A model generated the notes under the pieces. That model had not been told where the DNA came from. It did no database searches and was given only the letters and a program-made list of their open reading frames with translations. The translations under genes and the position numbers were made by a program. 8,310 bases of DNA from Bacillota bacterium. GTDB lineage: Bacteria > Bacillota > Clostridia > Oscillospirales > Acutalibacteraceae. Location: positions 1-8,310 of the forward strand of contig JAEWRF010000142.1 in assembly GCA_023460155.1 (NCBI GenBank), in the 5' to 3' direction. Below, in pieces: positions 5,403 to 8,310 of the stretch (position 1 is the stretch's first letter; every line of letters starts with the position of its first letter).

Positions 5403-5890
5403 TGAAAAATAAGAAAATAAAAGATGAACGGGTTATACTGATAAACCAAAAGATTCAAAGCGACGCTTGTATTGTTATGCTGATTTTTTTAGCGGCATCT
5501 GTTTTTATTCAGACTTATGTTTTTAACGCACCCTTTTCCCAATATGCCGTCGAGCTGATCTGCCTGATTGTGGCCGTAGTTTACATTGGGGTAAGAAGCA
5601 TATGGGCTGGAAACGACTATATCTCCGACTCGAAAAACAGGAAAAAAATAACGGTAATCAATATTTTAGTTCTGAGTATTGGCGTCAGTGCGGTAAGTGG
5701 GGTTTGTAATTATATGCAATACGGTAAAAAATACACGGGATTATCGGATGGACATTTTATTGCGGCGGTGGCAGTCACATTTGTTTCCATGACTGTATTT
5801 TCCTCCGCCCTATTTGCTATGCTATATATGCTCAATAAAAAGAGCCAGCAAAGGATAGAGAAAGAGCTTCATGAGGATGAAAACGATTGA
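5402..5890 (+). CDS. Four-helix membrane protein of unknown function, partner of the XRE regulator
   Basis: The 162-residue protein has a charged N-terminus, KNKKIKDERVILINQKIQSD, and four hydrophobic segments at about 22-40, 48-66, 83-103 and 117-144, then a charged tail rich in K, E and D. It resembles small uncharacterised Bacillota membrane proteins (I believe the DUF6773 group, from memory) that are found beside small XRE regulators. No catalytic motif is visible and no function can be assigned; the pairing suggests a regulator controlling, or sensed through, its membrane partner. ATG 5402 lies seven bases after GGAGG (5390-5394) and its A is the last base of the upstream TGA. An in-frame ATG at 5399 is equally possible. 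The gene ends 75 bases before a strong terminator and shares the AT-rich composition of the regulator gene. Confidence 0.75.
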   Translation: MKNKKIKDERVILINQKIQSDACIVMLIFLAASVFIQTYVFNAPFSQYAVELICLIVAVVYIGVRSIWAGNDYISDSKNRKKITVINILVLSIGVSAVSGVCNYMQYGKKYTGLSDGHFIAAVAVTFVSMTVFSSALFAMLYMLNKKSQQRIEKELHEDEND

Positions 5891-5965
5891 TCCTGACGAT
5901 GCTTCAAAGCTGAGGGCAAACTTGGGGGGAAAGCAGTATCCGTCGGGAGTATTTCATGACAATCA

Positions 5966-6009
5966 CGGCACAATAAGCGGGAAATTCCCGTTCATTGTGC
6001 CGATTTTTT
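5966..6009 (+). terminator. Intrinsic terminator of the XRE/membrane protein operon
   Basis: CGGCACAAT (5966-5974) pairs with ATTGTGCCG (5994-6002), and the stem continues through AGCGGGAA/TTCCCGTT with one A-C mismatch and one G-T pair. The stem is followed directly by ATTTTTT with six Ts (6004-6009). A second small hairpin, CGGCGG/CCGCCG (6012-6017 with 6025-6030), comes right after. It isolates the AT-rich operon from the oxidase gene. Confidence 0.88.
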
Positions 6010-6034
6010 GTCGGCGGCGACACACCGCCGGGTC

Positions 6035-6056
6035 TTTGCGTGCAGGTTCAGCCTGC
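6035..6056 (-). repeat. Palindromic 22-base repeat, copy 2 (inverted)
   Basis: On the reverse strand this reads GCAGGCTGAACCTGC followed by ACGCAAA, matching copy 1 (1102-1123) at 21 of 22 bases. The single difference lies in the palindrome, reducing the hairpin stem from six to five pairs. It lies between the XRE operon terminator and the oxidase gene, 44 bases before the GTG start. Confidence 0.6.
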
Positions 6057-6099
6057 TCTGCATAGACTGTAGAAAGATTTCGCAGAGGAGGGAATTTTT

Positions 6100-7485
6100 G
6101 TGGGGTTGGATGTTGACGGGCTGACCGGGCGGATCGTTACCCCGGCCGACCCGGACTATCCGCTGGCACGGCAGGGCTACAACCGCGGAGTTCAGCATTT
6201 TCCCGCGGTGATTGATTACTGCGCCACCCGGTGGGACGTGCGGAACGCGGTGAACTGGGCCGTGCGGAGGTGCGCTCCGCTCCGCGTCCGCAGCGGAACG
6301 CATCATTACGAGGGCTACTCCAACGGCAACGGCGTTCTTGTCATTGACGTGAGCCGCATGAATGGGCTGGAGCTGATGGAGTCGGAGGGCCTGCTGTACG
6401 TGCAGGCCGGAGTGACCAACCGGGAGGTGTATGAATTCCTGGCGGCGCGCGGCTATCCGTTCCCCGGAGGCACCTGCCCCACCGTGGGCCTGAGCGGATA
6501 TGCCGCGGGCGGCGGATGGGGGCTTTCCTGCCGCATGTTCGGCCTTGGGTGCGACAGCCTGGAGGAGCTGGAGCTGGTGGGAGCGGACGGGGAATTCCTG
6601 ACGGCCGACCGGAACCGGAATCCCGATCTGTTCTGGGCCTGCCGGGGCGCGGGCGGCGGAAACTTCGGCGCGCTTGTCTCCATGACCTTCCGTCTTCCGC
6701 CCCGTAGGGAACGCGTGACCCTGATTGAAATCAGCTACCCGCACGAGGTTCCGGAATCGGAACAGGCCGCTTTTCTGCTCGCGTGGCAGGAATGGCTGAG
6801 CATCGCCGGGCCGCGGATGACGCTGCAGGGACGTATTTTCAATTCTGAGGACGCGGGACATTCCATGCTGGCGCGGGGATTCTTTTACGGACCGCCCAAA
6901 GAAGCCGAGGCAATCCTCCGTCCGTTCCTCCGCCTGAACGGCGCCAAAGCATCGGTGAAAGAGCTGCCGTTTCTGGAAGCCGTGAACGCGATCGGTTCCA
7001 CCTACCCTCCCTTCGAAAAGTTCCAGTCCGTCAGCCGGTTCGCCCGAAAGAACCTTTCCACAAAGGAGGCTGCGTCTCTTGTTGCGCTGATTCAGGAGCG
7101 AGCGCCCGGATCCATCTACGCCGGGCTGTCGCTGTACGCGCTGGGCGGCAAGGTGGCGGAAATCGCCAGCGATGAAACCGCGTTTTATTATCGGGACGCG
7201 AAGTACATCCTCTGGCTGAATACCATGTGGGAGGATCAGCATTTTGCGGAGGCAAACGATGCCTGGATCCGGGAACGGTTCCCGGAGTTCGCCGCCCCGA
7301 CCTGCGGTTCCTACGGGAATTTCCCGTACGGAGAGTTGCCCGATTACCTCGCCGAATATTACGGAGCCAACGTCCCGCGCCTGCGGGAGGTGAAAAGCAA
7401 ATATGACCCCGGCAACGTGTTTTCCTTCCCGCAGGAAATTCCCGGCGCGTCGCCGGTGACAATGGCCCGCCGTTCGGAAATGTGA
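6100..7485 (+). CDS. Berberine-bridge-type FAD-dependent oxidoreductase with bicovalent flavin site
   Basis: The 461-residue protein is a p-cresol-methylhydroxylase-fold (FAD_binding_4) oxidase with a C-terminal BBE domain. VRSGTHHYEGYS (63-74) holds H68, the expected 8-alpha-histidyl FAD link, although the usual GGH is GTH here. FPGGTCPTVG (121-130) holds C126, the expected 6-S-cysteinyl link. GGGWGLSCRMFGLGCDSLEELELVGADG follows as the FAD-binding core. The BBE tail is at 420-448: YYG.N, LREVKSKYDP and NVFSFPQEIP. Family members oxidise sugars, alcohols or alkaloid-like compounds using oxygen or other acceptors; the substrate here cannot be told. The GTG start is supported by AGGAGG (6086-6091) eight bases upstream, and the sequence begins where homologues begin. 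No signal peptide is seen. No promoter could be assigned, and no metabolic partner gene lies nearby. Confidence 0.9.
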   Translation: MGLDVDGLTGRIVTPADPDYPLARQGYNRGVQHFPAVIDYCATRWDVRNAVNWAVRRCAPLRVRSGTHHYEGYSNGNGVLVIDVSRMNGLELMESEGLLYVQAGVTNREVYEFLAARGYPFPGGTCPTVGLSGYAAGGGWGLSCRMFGLGCDSLEELELVGADGEFLTADRNRNPDLFWACRGAGGGNFGALVSMTFRLPPRRERVTLIEISYPHEVPESEQAAFLLAWQEWLSIAGPRMTLQGRIFNSEDAGHSMLARGFFYGPPKEAEAILRPFLRLNGAKASVKELPFLEAVNAIGSTYPPFEKFQSVSRFARKNLSTKEAASLVALIQERAPGSIYAGLSLYALGGKVAEIASDETAFYYRDAKYILWLNTMWEDQHFAEANDAWIRERFPEFAAPTCGSYGNFPYGELPDYLAEYYGANVPRLREVKSKYDPGNVFSFPQEIPGASPVTMARRSEM

Positions 7486-7495
7486 AAGAAAAGCA

Positions 7496-7529
7496 CTTTT
7501 TCGGGCGGGACAGTCTGAACAAATGCCGA
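7496..7529 (+). repeat. 34-base dispersed repeat, copy C
   Basis: CTTTTTCGGGC (7496-7506) is followed by GGGACAGTCT (7507-7516) and AAATGCCGA (7521-7529), aligning with copies A and B without gaps. It begins 11 bases after the oxidase stop. TTCGG (7500-7504 region) and CCGAA (7526-7530) could pair at its ends. The remainder of the spacer up to 7653 is AT-rich, with a small TGACA-T-TGTCA palindrome at 7557-7567, and no gene is seen. Confidence 0.55.
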
Positions 7530-7653
7530 ATATACCATATGTTGTGCATTTGTTATTGACATTGTCATTCTACAAAATGAAGCACGTGTGTATCAAAGAG
7601 GGAAAGTCTATTCATATTTAATTTCTATATTGTTATTCTGTGAAGGCGCAAAA

Positions 7654-7680
7654 GGGGCGGCATGCATTGCATGCCGCCCC
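7654..7680 (-). terminator. 27-base perfect palindrome after pta, probable terminator
   Basis: GGGGCGGCATGCA (7654-7666) and its exact reverse complement (7668-7680) flank a single central T. On the reverse strand the stem lies 24 bases after the pta stop and is followed by TTTTGCGCC, a short T-tract. On the forward strand the tail is GGATTGTTTT, so it may also stop read-through from the oxidase gene. The weak T-tract on either side leaves some doubt. Confidence 0.65.
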
Positions 7681-7704
7681 GGATTGTTTTGGTATAATTG
7701 ATAT

Positions 7705-8310
7705 TTAGCAGTTCTGTGCCTGTACCGCGGTGATCGCGATGACGCCGACGATGTCCTCGGCCTTGCAGCCGCGGGAAAGATCGTTGACCGGCTTTGCGAT
7801 GCCCTGCAGGATTGGGCCGTAGGCGTCCGCCTTCGCGAGGCGCTCCACCATCTTGTAGCAGATGTTGCCCACGTTCAGGTCCGGGAACACGAGGACGTTC
7901 GCCTGACCGGCGACCTTGCTGCCCGGGGCCTTCGAACTGCCGACGGAAGCGACCAGCGCGGCGTCCGCCTGCAGCTCGCCGTCGAGAAGAAGATCGGGAG
8001 CCTTTTCCTTCGCAAGCTTCGTCGCCTCAACAACCTTGTCCACCAGCGCGTCTTTGCCGCTGCCCTTGGTGGAGAACGAAAGCATCGCAACCCGGGGGTC
8101 GAGGTCCACCAGCTGCCTGCCGGATTCCGCGCTCGCAATGGCGATGGCGGCCAGCTCCTCGGCGGTGGGGTTGGGGATCACGGCGCAATCACCGAAGATC
8201 ATCACGCCGTCGTCTCCCCACTTCTGGTCGGGCAGCTCCATGATAAAGCAGCTGGAAACCACCTTGATGCCGGGAGCCGTCTTGATAATCTGAAGCGCCG
8301 GGCGCAGCAC
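7705..8310 (-). CDS. pta: Phosphate acetyltransferase, C-terminal part (cut by the window edge)
   Basis: Pta interconverts acetyl-CoA plus phosphate and acetyl phosphate plus CoA, and with acetate kinase it yields ATP during fermentation in the cytoplasm. About 201 residues of a protein usually near 330 long are present. Conserved blocks in order are VMIFGDCAVIPNPTAEELAAI, DPRVAMLSFSTKGSGKDALVDKV, the DGELQADAAL block, APGSKVAGQANVLVFPDLNVGNI and AYGPILQGIAKPVNDLSRGC, ending with DIVGVIAITAVQAQNC. The reading frame is open to base 8310, so the true start lies outside; the GTG at the edge is an internal valine codon. The gene converges with the oxidase gene. An acetate kinase gene often neighbours pta but would lie beyond this window. 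The composition is GC-rich like that of the other core genes. Confidence 0.96.
   Translation of the reverse strand: MLRPALQIIKTAPGIKVVSSCFIMELPDQKWGDDGVMIFGDCAVIPNPTAEELAAIAIASAESGRQLVDLDPRVAMLSFSTKGSGKDALVDKVVEATKLAKEKAPDLLLDGELQADAALVASVGSSKAPGSKVAGQANVLVFPDLNVGNICYKMVERLAKADAYGPILQGIAKPVNDLSRGCKAEDIVGVIAITAVQAQNC

Noticed and set aside
5871..6065. 64-codon forward frame starting inside the membrane protein gene
   Set aside because: It passes through the full intrinsic terminator and both flanking hairpins, lacks its own ribosome binding site and resembles no family.
5992..7242. 416-codon open frame antisense to the flavin oxidase gene
   Set aside because: The sense strand carries complete FAD and BBE motifs. 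The antisense product is low-complexity in R, H, P and Q and runs through the terminator region.
1154..7529. The three 34-base repeats as a degenerate CRISPR array
   Set aside because: The copies are kilobases apart with genes between them, are imperfect, and no cas gene is present.
7556..7567. TTGACA (7556-7561) with the palindrome TGACA-T-TGTCA as a promoter or operator
   Set aside because: No -10 element lies 16-18 bases downstream and no forward gene follows; only pta on the opposite strand is near.

Overview
The window looks like chromosome of an anaerobic Gram-positive bacterium of the Bacillota, class Clostridia, most likely in or near the Oscillospiraceae/Ruminococcaceae. This is inferred from gene content (M19 dipeptidase, BlaI/M56 pair, small YozG-like XRE regulator with a membrane partner, clostridial-type Pta), AGGAGG-type ribosome binding sites, Gram-positive TTGACA/TATAAT promoters and GC-rich codon use. 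No RNA marker gene is present, so the placement is an inference.

Layout. 1-183: promoter region of a forward M19 zinc dipeptidase gene (184-1110). 1111-1242: spacer with a palindromic short repeat and copy A of a 34-base dispersed repeat. 1243-1551: a stand-alone O6-alkylguanine alkyltransferase domain that keeps its acceptor cysteine, closed by a 14-bp hairpin. 1552-1746: an extended -10 promoter, a possible 15-codon leader ORF and a stem-loop ahead of a forward class I SAM methyltransferase (1747-2505). A 16-bp hairpin (2511-2546) separates this from a convergent two-gene operon on the reverse strand: BlaI-type repressor (4485-4877) and M56 membrane metalloprotease (2599-4485), overlapping by one base. 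The M56 protein lacks a penicillin-binding domain and instead carries two tandem copies of a domain of about 100 residues. Two CTACA-N2-TGTAG operators flank and overlap the promoter, so the pair looks like an autoregulated sensor/repressor system with an unknown signal.

4878-5204 is a busy intergenic region: the bla-type promoter and operators, repeat copy B, a compact block of nested inverted repeats that could be a structured RNA or insertion-element remnant, and the promoter of an AT-rich forward operon (XRE regulator 5205-5402, four-helix membrane protein 5402-5890) that ends at a strong terminator (5966-6009). After a spacer holding the second, inverted copy of the palindromic repeat comes a berberine-bridge-type flavin oxidase (6100-7485) with both residues for bicovalent FAD attachment. 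Repeat copy C lies just past its stop. The reverse-strand gene at the right edge (7705-8310, cut by the window) is phosphate acetyltransferase, with a 27-base perfect palindrome after its stop.

The genes do not form one pathway. The window reads as a housekeeping edge (pta) next to a set of small accessory transcription units: peptide hydrolysis, DNA repair, an envelope-stress-type sensor, a small regulator/membrane pair and an oxidase. The parts that known families explain least are the duplicated M56 sensor domain, the structured block at 5068-5133 and the two short repeat families.
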